The notes: generated by a model from the letters alone, not told the origin. A stretch of 64,000 nucleotides of DNA from Belnapia arida (GCF_016773205.1 NZ_JAETWB010000011.1:65379-129378), one strand, 5' to 3'; shown: positions 51,677 through 61,840, counted from the first letter of the stretch. Numbers and translations: made by a program.

Positions 51677-54490
51677 TCAGGCCGCCACTGCCTTTTCCAC
51701 CGCAACTGCCTCGGCAACCTCCTGCCGCGCGAGCGGGATGGCGATCTCGCAGGCCAGCCCACCCGGCAGCCAACGCCGGGTCACCCGGCCGCCGAGCTGC
51801 ACCTGCACCGTCTGCTCGATTACGCGGGAGCCGAAACCGCGCCGCACCGGGTTCGCCGCCTCCTCCGGCCCGCCGCGCTCGCGCCAGAGCAGGGTCAGCA
51901 CCCGCTGCAAGGGGTCCAGCCGCCAACTCACCTGCAACAGCCCGCCGCGGCGGGAGAGGGCGCCGTACTTCATCGCATTGGTCGCCAGCTCATGCACCGC
52001 CATGCTGAGCGGCTGGGCAGCATGGGCGGCGATGGTCACCGGCGGCCCATGCAGCTCGGCCCGCGGCGCGTCGAGCCGGATGCCGGTGAGGAAGGCGGCC
52101 AGCTCGCCCTCCAGCAAGGCATGCAGCTCCGCCCCCTCCCATCGGCGACGGGCGAGGATGGTCTGCGCCCGGGCGAGCGCGGAGACGCGCCCCTCGATGA
52201 TCCGCACCAGCTCCGCCGGCGTCTCCGCCCGGCTCAGCCGCAGCGCCGCCTGCACCACGGCGAGCGCGTTTTTGGCGCGGTGATCGACCTCCCGCATCAG
52301 CAGCTCGTTGCGCTGCTCGCTCCGCTTGCGCTCGGTGATGTCGAGGGCGAGGCCGGTCAGCCGCACCGGACGGTCCCGCTCGAAATGCACCTGGCCGATG
52401 GTGAAGATCCAACGCTCGTCCTGCGCGGGGCCGGCGACCACGCGGAACTCCGCCTGATAGGTGCCAGTCCCATGGGGGTCCTTGGCGCGGCGCATGGCGT
52501 CCCGGCGCAGCGGCCGGTCCCCCGGGTGCAGGCCGGCGAGGAAGTGGCGACTGGTGACCGGCTCATCCTCCGGCAGGTCCCAGAATGCGCGCATGCGGCT
52601 GTCCCAGGTCACCGCCCCGGTGCGGAAGTCATGGTCGTAGATGCCGAAGCCCGCTGCCTCCTGGGCGAGGCGCAGCCGCTCCCCGCTCGCCGCAAGCGCC
52701 GCCTCGGCATGGTGGCGCTCGGTGACGTCGAGGATGATGCCGGCGGCCAGGCGCGGGGCGAAGCGGCCGGGCTGCCGCGGTTGCGCCTCGCCGCGCGCCA
52801 GCAGCCAGCGCACCGAGCCATCCGGCCGGCGGATGCGGAATTCCAGGTTGAAGGCGCCGCCATGACGGGCCAACCCGCGATAGGTCCCGGCCAGTAGCCG
52901 GCAATCCTCCGCATGCAGGCGGGAGGCGAGGCGCGCCAGGGTCAGCGGCCCGGTCGGCGCCAGGCCGAACAGCCCGGGCATCGCGGCATCCGCCAGCACC
53001 GAGCCATCCTCGGCGAGCTCGAAGGCGACCGCGCCGCTCGCCTCCTGTGCCCGTTGCAGCCTTGCCTCGCTGCGGCGGAGCGCATGCTCCGCCTGGTGCA
53101 GGGCGCTGAGGTCGGCCCGGGTGCTGACGATGGAATGCGGCGCGCCGGTCCGCGGTTCGCGGCGCAGCGTCCATTGCGTGCCAGTGACGATCAGGCTGCC
53201 GTCCCGCCGGTACTGCCGCACCTCGCCCTGCCACTGGCCTTCCCGGAGCAGGTTGGCCAGCAGCCCCTCGCGACCGCCCGCCTGGAACTCGGTGCGCAGC
53301 AGCGCCGCCACCATCCGGCCCAGCGCCTCCTCCCGGCCGTATCCATAGAGCCTTACGCAGCCCTCCGACCAATGGATGATCCGCCCATCGAGATCGGTGA
53401 TGACGCAGGGCGTCAGGTCGAGGGCCTCCGAAACCTCGGCGAGCGCCGCGGTGCGCTCGGCAACCCGCGTCTCCAGCCGGTCATGGGCGGCGATCAGCCG
53501 GCGCTGGCCACGCCAGACCAGCGCGGCGAGGCCGAGCAGCGCCAGCATCGCCGGCAGGGCGATGGCGAGTTGCGGCAGCATCGCCTCGCGCCACGCGGCG
53601 ATGATCGCGGCGCGGGTCCGGATGGCGGCGGCATAGGCGGGAAAGCCATCCAGCCGGCGAAGGCCGATCAGCGCAGGCTTGCGATCGAGCATGGCGTCGT
53701 CGGCGATGAGCGCCCGCTCGGCCCCGGCCGCGGCGACCGCATGGAAAGGCGTCCTCGTCGGCAGGGGCGGCAGCGGGGCGGTGAAGCCATCGGTGCGCGC
53801 GAGAACCCGGCCGTCGCTGCGCAGCAGGCCGATCAGGTCGCTCGGCGTCGCGCGCAGCCGGCGCAGCCCTTCGGCGACTACCTCCGGCTCCACCGCCAGC
53901 TTGACCAGGCCATCGAACCCATCGGTTGGGGATGGGTTGCCGGTCCGGGTCCGCTGCCGACCGACGGTGAAGATCAGCTTGCCGTCCTGCGGGCTGGCGA
54001 AGACCTCGCCGAGATGCAGCGGCGGTGCGCCGGGCGCCCGCATCGCGGCGAGGAAGCCGTCGTCGAACCCCGCCCCGCCCGGGGGCAGGGGATGGCCATT
54101 CGTCACCAGCAGCACGGTGCCCTGCCGGTCGAAGACGGCCGCATGGCCGAATTGGGGAAGCTCGGTGGTCAGCGCCCGCGCCGCCGGCCGTAGGCTCTCG
54201 GCCTGCGCCGTGATCTCGGCATCGCTCAGCCCTTGCAGCAGGTCGTCGAGGCGGCTGGCGGCGATGCCGTAGTTGAGCAGCAGACGAGACGCATAGTCGG
54301 CGCCGGCATCCGCCTCCCGGGCCACCTCGTTCCGTGCCTCCCGCCACGCGCCCTTCCAGGCAAGCCAGCCGCCGGCACCGAGCAGCACGGCCGGCAGGCC
54401 GATCGCCGCGGCCAGCAGGCAGGCGAACAGCCAGGCCGAAGCCCGGAACCCGTTCTCCCCTCCGGGCCCGGACAGCGTGGAGCGGGACAT
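51677..54490 (-). CDS. Membrane-bound HWE-family sensor histidine kinase
   Basis: Sensor kinase of 937 residues. A helix at about 18-45, a periplasmic Cache-like domain (about 46-310) and a second helix (about 311-332) are followed by three PAS-type domains and a C-terminal HWE kinase. The kinase has the H-box EVDHRAKNALAVVQAAL, N-box HELATNAMKYGAL and the WRERGGP tail that names the family. No receiver domain. Divergent from the cytoplasmic HWE kinase at 54692. Confidence 0.9.
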   Translation of the reverse strand: MSRSTLSGPGGENGFRASAWLFACLLAAAIGLPAVLLGAGGWLAWKGAWREARNEVAREADAGADYASRLLLNYGIAASRLDDLLQGLSDAEITAQAESLRPAARALTTELPQFGHAAVFDRQGTVLLVTNGHPLPPGGAGFDDGFLAAMRAPGAPPLHLGEVFASPQDGKLIFTVGRQRTRTGNPSPTDGFDGLVKLAVEPEVVAEGLRRLRATPSDLIGLLRSDGRVLARTDGFTAPLPPLPTRTPFHAVAAAGAERALIADDAMLDRKPALIGLRRLDGFPAYAAAIRTRAAIIAAWREAMLPQLAIALPAMLALLGLAALVWRGQRRLIAAHDRLETRVAERTAALAEVSEALDLTPCVITDLDGRIIHWSEGCVRLYGYGREEALGRMVAALLRTEFQAGGREGLLANLLREGQWQGEVRQYRRDGSLIVTGTQWTLRREPRTGAPHSIVSTRADLSALHQAEHALRRSEARLQRAQEASGAVAFELAEDGSVLADAAMPGLFGLAPTGPLTLARLASRLHAEDCRLLAGTYRGLARHGGAFNLEFRIRRPDGSVRWLLARGEAQPRQPGRFAPRLAAGIILDVTERHHAEAALAASGERLRLAQEAAGFGIYDHDFRTGAVTWDSRMRAFWDLPEDEPVTSRHFLAGLHPGDRPLRRDAMRRAKDPHGTGTYQAEFRVVAGPAQDERWIFTIGQVHFERDRPVRLTGLALDITERKRSEQRNELLMREVDHRAKNALAVVQAALRLSRAETPAELVRIIEGRVSALARAQTILARRRWEGAELHALLEGELAAFLTGIRLDAPRAELHGPPVTIAAHAAQPLSMAVHELATNAMKYGALSRRGGLLQVSWRLDPLQRVLTLLWRERGGPEEAANPVRRGFGSRVIEQTVQVQLGGRVTRRWLPGGLACEIAIPLARQEVAEAVAVEKAVAA

Positions 54491-54565
54491 GGCATCTCCA
54501 AACCAGTGCCGATCTGTATCGGTTGTCAGCGGTTATGTCGAAATAGCGTGAACAGGCGCCTTGTA

Positions 54566-54577
54566 GGGAAATCTCCC
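54566..54577. promoter_or_regulatory. Inverted repeat 1 between divergent HWE kinases
   Basis: GGGAAATCTCCC, nearly the same as the repeat at 54619-54630 (ten of twelve bases). Outer arms GGGA and TCCC form the inverted repeat. It lies 76 bases from the upstream kinase start in the 201-base divergent gap. No known consensus is matched. Confidence 0.4.
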
Positions 54578-54618
54578 AGTAAAGTGATTCAAATCGTATA
54601 CCGCAGGTGGTGCTCGCA

Positions 54619-54630
54619 GGGATTTCTCCC
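54619..54630. promoter_or_regulatory. Inverted repeat 2 between divergent HWE kinases
   Basis: GGGATTTCTCCC, ten of twelve bases identical to the repeat at 54566-54577 and 53 bases away, about five helical turns. It lies 62 bases before the downstream kinase ATG. The pairing suggests a bound dimer of dimers, but this is inference. Confidence 0.4.
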
Positions 54631-54691
54631 ACTCAAGGGAAGCTTGCAAAACAGGCAAGAAACCCGATCACCGGACCAGCCGAAGGCGCCT

Positions 54692-56968
54692 ATGATGGCA
54701 TCATTGCCAGGAAGCCTCGATGCGCCATCGCTCCGCCCCCACCCCATTGCCCGGGAGTTTGCCGGTTTGGGCCTGAACGCCCTGTCCAAGGCAGCCGGTG
54801 CCGCTGGCCTGTTCCAGGCTCTCGGCGACAATACCTGTGCCTTGGACCATGATTTCCGGTTTCTGGCCTGCGACGAGGCAGCCGCCGCCTATCTTGGCCA
54901 GCCTGCCGACCGCCTGCTCGGCCAGTCCATCTGGGACGCATTTCCCGCCACGGCCAGGCCGCCGCTCGGCCCCGTACTCCGCCGGGCCATGGCGGACCGA
55001 CGCCCGGTGCGGTTTGAGATGGCGGGCACCATCCGGCCCGATCGGTGGGTCGAGTTCACGCTCTTCCCGATCGCCGAGGGGCTTGGCATCGCCTTCCGCG
55101 ACCGCACCGCGGTTCACCGCGCGACCGAAAGCCTCCAGGCCAGCGAGGAGCGGCTGCGCGACCTGTTGTCGACGCTCGACCTCGGCAATTCCATGGCGCG
55201 CGACATGGACGGCACCATCACCTTCTGGTCCGAAGGCTGCGCCCGACTCTATGGCTGGACAACGGCAGAGGCGCTCGGCCGCTCCGCCCACCACCTGCTC
55301 GGCACGGAATTCCCGCGGCCGGTGGCGGAAGTGGCGGCAGCGCTCGAGCGCAACGGCGAATGGACCGGCGATCTTCACCAAGTGGCACGCGACGGGCGGA
55401 AGCTGGTCGTTGCCGCCCGCAAGGTGCTGCGACGCGACAGCGCAGGGCGGCCGGTCGCGGTGCTGGAGGCGCTTGCCGACGTCACCGCGCAGCGCGCGGC
55501 GGAGGCGGCGCTGGCCGAAAGCGAGGCGCGCCTCGCCCTGGCGATCGCCGCGGCCGAGATCGGCATCTGGGACTGGACCTCGTCCGCCGCCCGACTGGTT
55601 TGCACCGCGGAGGTGCTGGCCATCTGCGGCCTCGATTCCTCGACCGAGGTGACGTTCGCCCTGGCACGGCAAATGGTCCATCCCGGCGACCGGCGGCGGG
55701 TAGTCCGGGCGCTCCGCGAGGCCCGCGATCCGGCGCGGCGGGCCCAGTTGGACCTGGCCTGCCGCATCCGCCGGCCCGACGGCACGGTCCGCCAGGTGGC
55801 GATCCAGGGCGAGCCGCTTTTCAGCGAGCGGCCGGCGGGCGCCTTCGCCATCCGCGTCGTCGGCACGCTGCGCGATGTGACCGAGCGCTGGCAATGGCAG
55901 GAGGAGCGCTTCGACAGTGAAGCGAGACTGCGCCTTGCCCTCGGGGCCGGGCGGATGGCGGTCTGGGATGCCGATCTGCGGCAGGGCAAGGTGACGGGCT
56001 CCACCGAACTGCCACGCCTGCTCGGCTTCCCGGACGGCCCACTGCCGGACATCGAGACGATCAGAGCTCGATTCGCCCCGGGCGAACGGGAGAGGCTGCG
56101 CAAGATGGGACTGGTGGCGCTGGCCGGTGGCGAGCAATTCCTCGAGGCCGAATTCCGCTACCTCCGCCCGCAGAGCGCCGCGTGCTGGCTGATGCTGCGA
56201 ACCGAGTTCACCCTGGACGCGTCTGGGCGGGCCGTGCGGGCGATCGGCGTGGTACTCGACATCACCGAGCGCAAGCAGGCGGAGGAGCGGCAGACCCTGC
56301 TGGCCCGCGAAGTGGACCATCGGGCGAAGAACGCCCTCGCCGTGGTGCAGGCCGCGCTGCGCCTGACGCCGAAGGATGACCCGGCATCCTATATGCGCGC
56401 CGTCGAGGGGCGCGTCGCCGCGCTGGCCAGGGCGCAGACCCTGCTGGCCCGCGGCCGCTGGACTGGGGCCGAATTGCGCGCCCTGCTGGAGGATGAGCTG
56501 GCCCCCTTCCTCGCCGAGGGCGCCAGTGCCCCGCGCGCCCGGCTGGACGGGCCGCCCGTGATGCTTTGGCCAGCCGCCACCCAGGCCCTCTCCATGGCGA
56601 TACATGAACTGGCGACCAATGCCGTCAAGCACGGCGCTCTCGGTCGCCCCGGCGGGACGGTGACGGTGCAGTGGCAGGTGGAGCCGGCCGGGCCGCCCAT
56701 CCTTCGCCTCGAATGGCGCGAGAGCGGCGGGCCGCTGGTACCGGGCAGCCCGAGCCGGCGCGGCTTCGGCACGCGCGTCCTTGACGGCACGGTCCGGGCG
56801 CAACTCGGCGGCAAGGTCCGGCAGGGCTGGTCGGCCGAAGGCATCCGGGTGGAGATGGACATTCCCCTCTCCGGCGGCATCACGCCGCCCATGCCGGAGA
56901 GTGCCGCGGTGTCCCCGGCTAAACCGTTGCCGCCGAAGCATATGCCGGACTTTCCGCGGACAGCATGA
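54692..56968 (+). CDS. Cytoplasmic PAS-rich HWE-family histidine kinase
   Basis: Kinase of 758 residues without membrane helices. Four PAS-type segments (about 45-145, 165-270, 285-405 and 415-530) precede the HWE kinase (about 540-740) with REVDHRAKNALAVVQAALRL, HELATNAVKHGAL and EWRESGGPLV. The PAS after-loops (DVTAQR, DVTERW, DITERK) suggest stacked sensory domains. ATG 54692 follows GAAGG; the frame stays open upstream to 54233 without support. Confidence 0.9.
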   Translation: MMASLPGSLDAPSLRPHPIAREFAGLGLNALSKAAGAAGLFQALGDNTCALDHDFRFLACDEAAAAYLGQPADRLLGQSIWDAFPATARPPLGPVLRRAMADRRPVRFEMAGTIRPDRWVEFTLFPIAEGLGIAFRDRTAVHRATESLQASEERLRDLLSTLDLGNSMARDMDGTITFWSEGCARLYGWTTAEALGRSAHHLLGTEFPRPVAEVAAALERNGEWTGDLHQVARDGRKLVVAARKVLRRDSAGRPVAVLEALADVTAQRAAEAALAESEARLALAIAAAEIGIWDWTSSAARLVCTAEVLAICGLDSSTEVTFALARQMVHPGDRRRVVRALREARDPARRAQLDLACRIRRPDGTVRQVAIQGEPLFSERPAGAFAIRVVGTLRDVTERWQWQEERFDSEARLRLALGAGRMAVWDADLRQGKVTGSTELPRLLGFPDGPLPDIETIRARFAPGERERLRKMGLVALAGGEQFLEAEFRYLRPQSAACWLMLRTEFTLDASGRAVRAIGVVLDITERKQAEERQTLLAREVDHRAKNALAVVQAALRLTPKDDPASYMRAVEGRVAALARAQTLLARGRWTGAELRALLEDELAPFLAEGASAPRARLDGPPVMLWPAATQALSMAIHELATNAVKHGALGRPGGTVTVQWQVEPAGPPILRLEWRESGGPLVPGSPSRRGFGTRVLDGTVRAQLGGKVRQGWSAEGIRVEMDIPLSGGITPPMPESAAVSPAKPLPPKHMPDFPRTA

Positions 56969-56978
56969 AAAGCAATAC

Positions 56979-56993
56979 TCGCCGCTAAGGCGA
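56979..56993. terminator. Weak hairpin after the cytoplasmic HWE kinase
   Basis: TCGCC-GCTAA-GGCGA lies ten bases after the stop codon and is followed by ATTT. The stem is short (5 bp), so termination is uncertain. Confidence 0.3.
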
Positions 56994-57057
56994 ATTTGCG
57001 ATAGATGGCCTGTGAACCCGCCGGTTCGTTCCTCCCCTTGCAGTCTCCGGAGACGCC

Positions 57058-58914
57058 ATGCTGGCCGGTCCCCTCCGGGGGTCTTGCGACCTTGCCGATG
57101 GGGCTGCACATCCCCCGGCTCAGGCGGCGTCCCGGATTGGCATCCGCTCCCGGGTTCTCGCCCTGGCGCTGATGGCCATGGCGGTGCCGGCGGTGTTGGC
57201 CAGCGCCTATTTCGAGAGCCGCGCCCGCGAGCGCCTGCGTCTTGCCGAGATCCGCGCCGTGGACGAGGCAAAGGCCGGAGCGCGCGATCTCGATGCACTG
57301 GTCGCCCAGACCCGCATGATGGTGACGACGCTGTCCGCGATCCCGGAGGTTCGCCGCGGCGAGGGAGCCGCCTGCGCCGACACGCTGCGCCGCCTGCTGC
57401 CGACCGCCGGCTGGCTGGCCAGCCTCTCCGTCGTCCGCACCGACGGCTATGTGCTGTGCAGCACCAACCCGATGGCGCCCGGCCTCAACATCGGCACCCA
57501 GCTGCATCTTCGCCAGGCGCTGGCAAGCCGGCGCTTCGTCTTCTCCGACCTGGCCATCTCGCGGGTCAGCGGTGCGACCGGCCTCTATGCGGTGGAGCCG
57601 GTGCTGCGGGAGGGGGGCTCGGTCGAGGTGCTGCTGGTGGTGGCGCTCGATTCGGACTGGCTGCTGCACAGCCTGCTCGCCCGCTTTGAGGATGAACGGC
57701 GCATCGGCATCGTCGACGGCCAAGGCGTGCTCGTGGCGCGCTACCCGCCGGTCCCCGCGGCGATCGGCAGAAACTATGAGGACAGCCCGGGGGTGGTGGC
57801 CGCCCGCGCGAATCGGACCGGCCATGTCCTCGTCTCCGGCCTTGAGGGACGCCCCATCATCTTCGGCTTCGCCCCGGTCGAGGCCTCGGGCGCCTGGGCG
57901 TTCATCAGGCGGGAGGCCGCAGCGATCCTCGGCCCGATCGAGGCGGAGAGCCGCAGCTCCTACCTGATCCTCGCATTGTCGGGCGTGCTGGTCCTGCTGG
58001 TCGGGCTGGCCGGCGGTGAATGTCTGCTGATCCGCCCGATCGCCGCCCTCCGCCGCACCATCGACCGACCGGCCGAGGGCGACCTCGCCGCCCGGCCCCG
58101 GCTCGGCCAGCTCTCGGCGCCCGAACTCGCCGCGCTTGCCGCCCAGGTGGCGCGGATGGCCGAGCGCCTGGCGGCGAAGGAAAGCGAGCTGATCCGCGCC
58201 CGCGATGCGGCGACGGCGGCGAGCCTGGCCAAGAGCTGGTTCCTCGCCGCCGCCAGCCATGAGCTGCGGACGCCGCTCAACAGCGTGCTCGGTTGGGCCC
58301 AGGCGCTGCTGATCGACCCGCGCCTGCCGCTCGCGCTCCGGGACCAGGTGGAGGATATCGGCCGTGCCGGCTGGCGGCTCAATGAGATCGCCTCCCGGCT
58401 GCTGGAGGCGACGCGGCTCGAGGCCGAGGCGCCGCAGCTGGGCGAGGTCGATCCCGCCGGGCTCGGCGAGGCCTGCCTCGACCAGGTCCGCCCCGCCGCC
58501 GCCGAACTCGGCTTCGGCCTGGTGCTGGAGGCCGCTCCCGCCTTGCCGCCGCGCCTGCGGACGGATGAGCGGCGGCTGCGCCAGATCCTGCGCAGCCTGC
58601 TGGAGAATGCGGTGAAGTTCAGCCGCGGCGGCGAGGTGCGGCTGCGGCTGTCCTGGCAGGCCGCGACCGGGCTGTTGCGGGCCGAAGTGCTGGACCACGG
58701 CCCTGGCGTGCCGGCCGGGCTGCGCAACCGGCTGTTCCAGGACTTCGCCCATCAGGATCCGGCCGGGCAGGCAGGCCGGGGCCTTGGCCTTGGCCTTTCG
58801 GTCTCGGCCCGGCTCGCCGCGCAGCTCGGCGGCGAAGTCGGTCATGCCGATCGGCCGGACGGGCAGCCGGGCAGCCTCTTCTGGCTGCAGGTCCCGGCGG
58901 CGCCCGCCGGCTGA
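57058..58914 (+). CDS. Membrane-bound HisKA sensor histidine kinase
   Basis: Sensor kinase of 618 residues. It has a helix at about 32-52, a periplasmic double-Cache-like domain, a second helix near 300-322, a linker, the H-box AAASHELRTPLNSVLGW, N-box LRSLLENAVKFS and G-boxes DHGPGVP and GLGLGLSV. Unlike its neighbours it is of the ordinary HisKA class. Its stop abuts that of the next gene (TGATCA). No receiver domain or cognate regulator nearby. Confidence 0.9.
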   Translation: MLAGPLRGSCDLADGAAHPPAQAASRIGIRSRVLALALMAMAVPAVLASAYFESRARERLRLAEIRAVDEAKAGARDLDALVAQTRMMVTTLSAIPEVRRGEGAACADTLRRLLPTAGWLASLSVVRTDGYVLCSTNPMAPGLNIGTQLHLRQALASRRFVFSDLAISRVSGATGLYAVEPVLREGGSVEVLLVVALDSDWLLHSLLARFEDERRIGIVDGQGVLVARYPPVPAAIGRNYEDSPGVVAARANRTGHVLVSGLEGRPIIFGFAPVEASGAWAFIRREAAAILGPIEAESRSSYLILALSGVLVLLVGLAGGECLLIRPIAALRRTIDRPAEGDLAARPRLGQLSAPELAALAAQVARMAERLAAKESELIRARDAATAASLAKSWFLAAASHELRTPLNSVLGWAQALLIDPRLPLALRDQVEDIGRAGWRLNEIASRLLEATRLEAEAPQLGEVDPAGLGEACLDQVRPAAAELGFGLVLEAAPALPPRLRTDERRLRQILRSLLENAVKFSRGGEVRLRLSWQAATGLLRAEVLDHGPGVPAGLRNRLFQDFAHQDPAGQAGRGLGLGLSVSARLAAQLGGEVGHADRPDGQPGSLFWLQVPAAPAG

Positions 58915-61812
58915 TCAGGCCTGGCCGTGGGCGAAAAGCGGCCGGTCGGAGACGCCTTCGTCGAGGTCGGAGGCCAGCCGGCCGAGCGGCACCTCCAGCG
59001 CACAATCGAGCCCGGCCGCGGTCCAGTCGCGGCGGACCGCGCCGCCCAGCTGGTCGCGGATGGTCGCCTCCATGACGCGGCTGCCGAAGCCACGGCGTTC
59101 CGGCGGCGCGGCGACCAGCGGGCCGCCCGTCTCCGACCAGCAGATGCGCAGCAGCCCGGCCGGGTGGTCGAGCGCCCAGGACAGCCGCACTACTCCGCCC
59201 GGCATGGAAAGCGCGCCATGCTTCGTCGCATTGGTCGCCAGCTCATGCAGCGCCATGGAGATTGCCTGGGCCGCGCTCGGCCCGAGCAGCACGGAGGGCC
59301 CGTCCAGCACCACCCGCGGCGCCCGCTCCTCATGACCGGCGCGGGCGGGCAGGAAGGGCGCCAGCTCCCCTTCGGCCAGTTGGTGCAGCCTGGTACCGGA
59401 CCAGCGCCCTTCGGCCAGCAGGTTGTGGACCCGGGCAAGGTTGTTGACCCGCCCCTCAACCGCCTGGGCGTAGCGGACGGCATCGTCCTTCGGGGTCAGG
59501 CGCAACGCCGCCTGCACCACGGCAAGGGCATTCTTCGCGCGGTGGTCCACCTCGCGGGCCAAGAGGCGCAGCCTGTCCTCCGCCTCTCGCCGCTCGGTCA
59601 CGTCCATGGCGACGCCGACCACGCGCAGGGGCCTGCCATCCGCCAGGTCGCGCAGGATGCTGCCGCGGCCGTTGATCCAGCGCAGCGCCCGGTCGCCCTG
59701 GCGGATGATGCGGAATTCCGTCTCCCAGACGGTGGCGGTGCCGGCGAGCGCGGCATCCAGCATGGCCTCCACCCGCGGGCCGTCCTCCTCGGTCATCAGG
59801 GCGCGCCAGTTCGCATCGGTGAGCGGCTGCGCCGGGTCGGTACCGAACAGGTGATGGCAGCTTTCCGACCAGAACAGCACGCCCGTTGCGATCTCCCATT
59901 CCCAGGAGCCGATGCCGCCGGCCTCCTGCGCCAGGCGCAGCCGTTCCTCGCTGCGACGCAGCTGCTCCTCCGCCTGGCGCCGCTCGGTCACGTCCTGGAC
60001 GATGCCGCGATGGCCGACGAGGTGCCCATCGGCGGCATGGCTCCGCTCGCCGATCGAGAGCAGCCGGCGCTCCGCACCGTCCGACGCACGGCGGATGCGG
60101 AATTCGACCTCCATCGGATGCGGCCCGTTCGGGTCCAGCGCCATCTGCTGTTGCCGCATGAGGGCCTGGCGGTCGTCGGGATGGACCAGCGACAGGATGA
60201 ATTGCTCCTGAATCGGCGTGCCGGGCTCGAGGCCCCAAAGCCGGTAATTTTCGTCCGACCAGCGGGTCGTGGCGGTTTCGTAATTCGTGTCCCAGGAGCC
60301 AATGCCGCCCGCCTCCTGCGCCAGACGCATCCAGGCCTCGCTGCTGCGGCGTGCCGCTTCCGCCTCGTGTTGCGCGGTCACGTCGAGCACCACCGCCATG
60401 GTGCGGATCGGCTGGCCCCGCACATCGCGCACCGGCGAGGAGGCGATGCGCGCCCAGCGTACTGAGCCATCCGGTCGGAGGAAGCGCTTCTCGCCCTCGT
60501 AGGAGGGCACCTCGCCACGCGCCATGCGCCAGAACCCGGCGAGATCGACCTCGCGGTCCTCTGGGTGGGTGACCTCGGTGAAGGGGAGGCCGATGAGCTG
60601 CTCGGCCGGCCGGCCAAGCAGCTGGCAGAAAGCGTGGTTGACGCGCAGGAAGCAGCCGGTGGCGCAATCGGTCTGCTGCATCGGCACGGAGGACTGTTCG
60701 AAGGCTGCACGGAATTCGGCCTCGCCGGCGCGCAGCGCGGCATCGGCCCGCTCCATGGCCAGGCGCAGCTCCTCGAATTCCGCGACGGGGCTGTGCGGCA
60801 GGGCAGGTGGTGGCTCCGCGCCCGTGCCGCTCCCCACCCGATCGGCCCGCCGCACCAGGGCGAGGACAGGGCTACGGATGCGCCGCCCGAGCGACAGCGC
60901 AAGAGCGAGTCCGACACCGAAAGCGACGACGCCGCCGGTGACAAAGATCAGCAGCGGCCGCAGCCAGCTCGTCCGATGATCGGCCAGCCGCTCGCCGACG
61001 ACGACGCTCCAGCCGGGCGCGCGGCGCAGGCGGTGGAAGGCATAAAGTGCCGGCCTGGCCTCTCCGGTGTCGCGGAACATGCCGCTCGCCTCGGCACCAT
61101 TGCCGAGGGGCACCGCAATGGCCGCGCCGCCGGAGGAGGTTCTGCCATCGTCGGAGCGGGCAACGACCCGGTTCTGCGCATCGACGATCGCGGCGACGGC
61201 GCCGTAGTTCAACTCCTGGTCGGCCAGCAGCCGGGCGAGCCGCTCGGCTGGGACCGCCATTGTCACCACCGCCTGGGCGTCTGGCGTCGGCGCCGCGGCT
61301 GCGGCCTGCGGACGGCCGGAGACCGGGCCCTCGAATAGGTTGGCGACGGCCGCCTGGCGGGTGAGCAGTGCGCGCTGGACCAACTCGGCAGTGGCCGACG
61401 CGGTCACCGGGACCTGATCGGGCAGCGCATCCTCGGGCCGCATGGTGTTCAGCCGCTGCGGGTAGCCCGGCACCGCCTCATGCACCACCACGGCGCCGCC
61501 AAGCCGCGTCGTCGCCGCCACCGCCCAGATGCGGAAGGCGCGGGTATCCTCGAGCCGGAGCAGCGGTGAACTGGCGAGGGCGAGGACGGCGGTCTGGAAG
61601 ATTTCGAGCTCGCCATCGACCGCCAATGCCAAGGCACGGGCGGTATCCTTAAGCCGTTCCTCCGAGGCGGCGCGGTAGAGGCCGGCGAGGTGCCAGGCCG
61701 TGGCGCCGCCGAGCGCGAGGCTTGGCACGAGCACCGCCAGCACCAGCCCGAGCAGATGCCCGGCAAGGCCGACGCGCCCGTGGCGTTCCATGGGCCCGCC
61801 TTGCCTGGCCAT
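58915..61812 (-). CDS. Membrane-bound PAS-rich HWE-family histidine kinase
   Basis: Kinase of 965 residues with helices at about 20-45 and 273-297 around a Cache-like periplasmic domain, then three PAS/PAC segments with DVTAQH, DVTERRQAEEQLRRSEER and DVTERR, and a C-terminal HWE kinase. Its EVDHRAKNALAVVQAALRLTPKDD is identical in sequence to that of the 54692 kinase, so they are paralogues. ATG 61812 has GGGGAG five bases upstream; the frame opens to 61845. Confidence 0.9.
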   Translation of the reverse strand: MARQGGPMERHGRVGLAGHLLGLVLAVLVPSLALGGATAWHLAGLYRAASEERLKDTARALALAVDGELEIFQTAVLALASSPLLRLEDTRAFRIWAVAATTRLGGAVVVHEAVPGYPQRLNTMRPEDALPDQVPVTASATAELVQRALLTRQAAVANLFEGPVSGRPQAAAAAPTPDAQAVVTMAVPAERLARLLADQELNYGAVAAIVDAQNRVVARSDDGRTSSGGAAIAVPLGNGAEASGMFRDTGEARPALYAFHRLRRAPGWSVVVGERLADHRTSWLRPLLIFVTGGVVAFGVGLALALSLGRRIRSPVLALVRRADRVGSGTGAEPPPALPHSPVAEFEELRLAMERADAALRAGEAEFRAAFEQSSVPMQQTDCATGCFLRVNHAFCQLLGRPAEQLIGLPFTEVTHPEDREVDLAGFWRMARGEVPSYEGEKRFLRPDGSVRWARIASSPVRDVRGQPIRTMAVVLDVTAQHEAEAARRSSEAWMRLAQEAGGIGSWDTNYETATTRWSDENYRLWGLEPGTPIQEQFILSLVHPDDRQALMRQQQMALDPNGPHPMEVEFRIRRASDGAERRLLSIGERSHAADGHLVGHRGIVQDVTERRQAEEQLRRSEERLRLAQEAGGIGSWEWEIATGVLFWSESCHHLFGTDPAQPLTDANWRALMTEEDGPRVEAMLDAALAGTATVWETEFRIIRQGDRALRWINGRGSILRDLADGRPLRVVGVAMDVTERREAEDRLRLLAREVDHRAKNALAVVQAALRLTPKDDAVRYAQAVEGRVNNLARVHNLLAEGRWSGTRLHQLAEGELAPFLPARAGHEERAPRVVLDGPSVLLGPSAAQAISMALHELATNATKHGALSMPGGVVRLSWALDHPAGLLRICWSETGGPLVAAPPERRGFGSRVMEATIRDQLGGAVRRDWTAAGLDCALEVPLGRLASDLDEGVSDRPLFAHGQA

Positions 61813-61840
61813 GCCGCTCTCCCCAGCCCCCATCGTGAGC

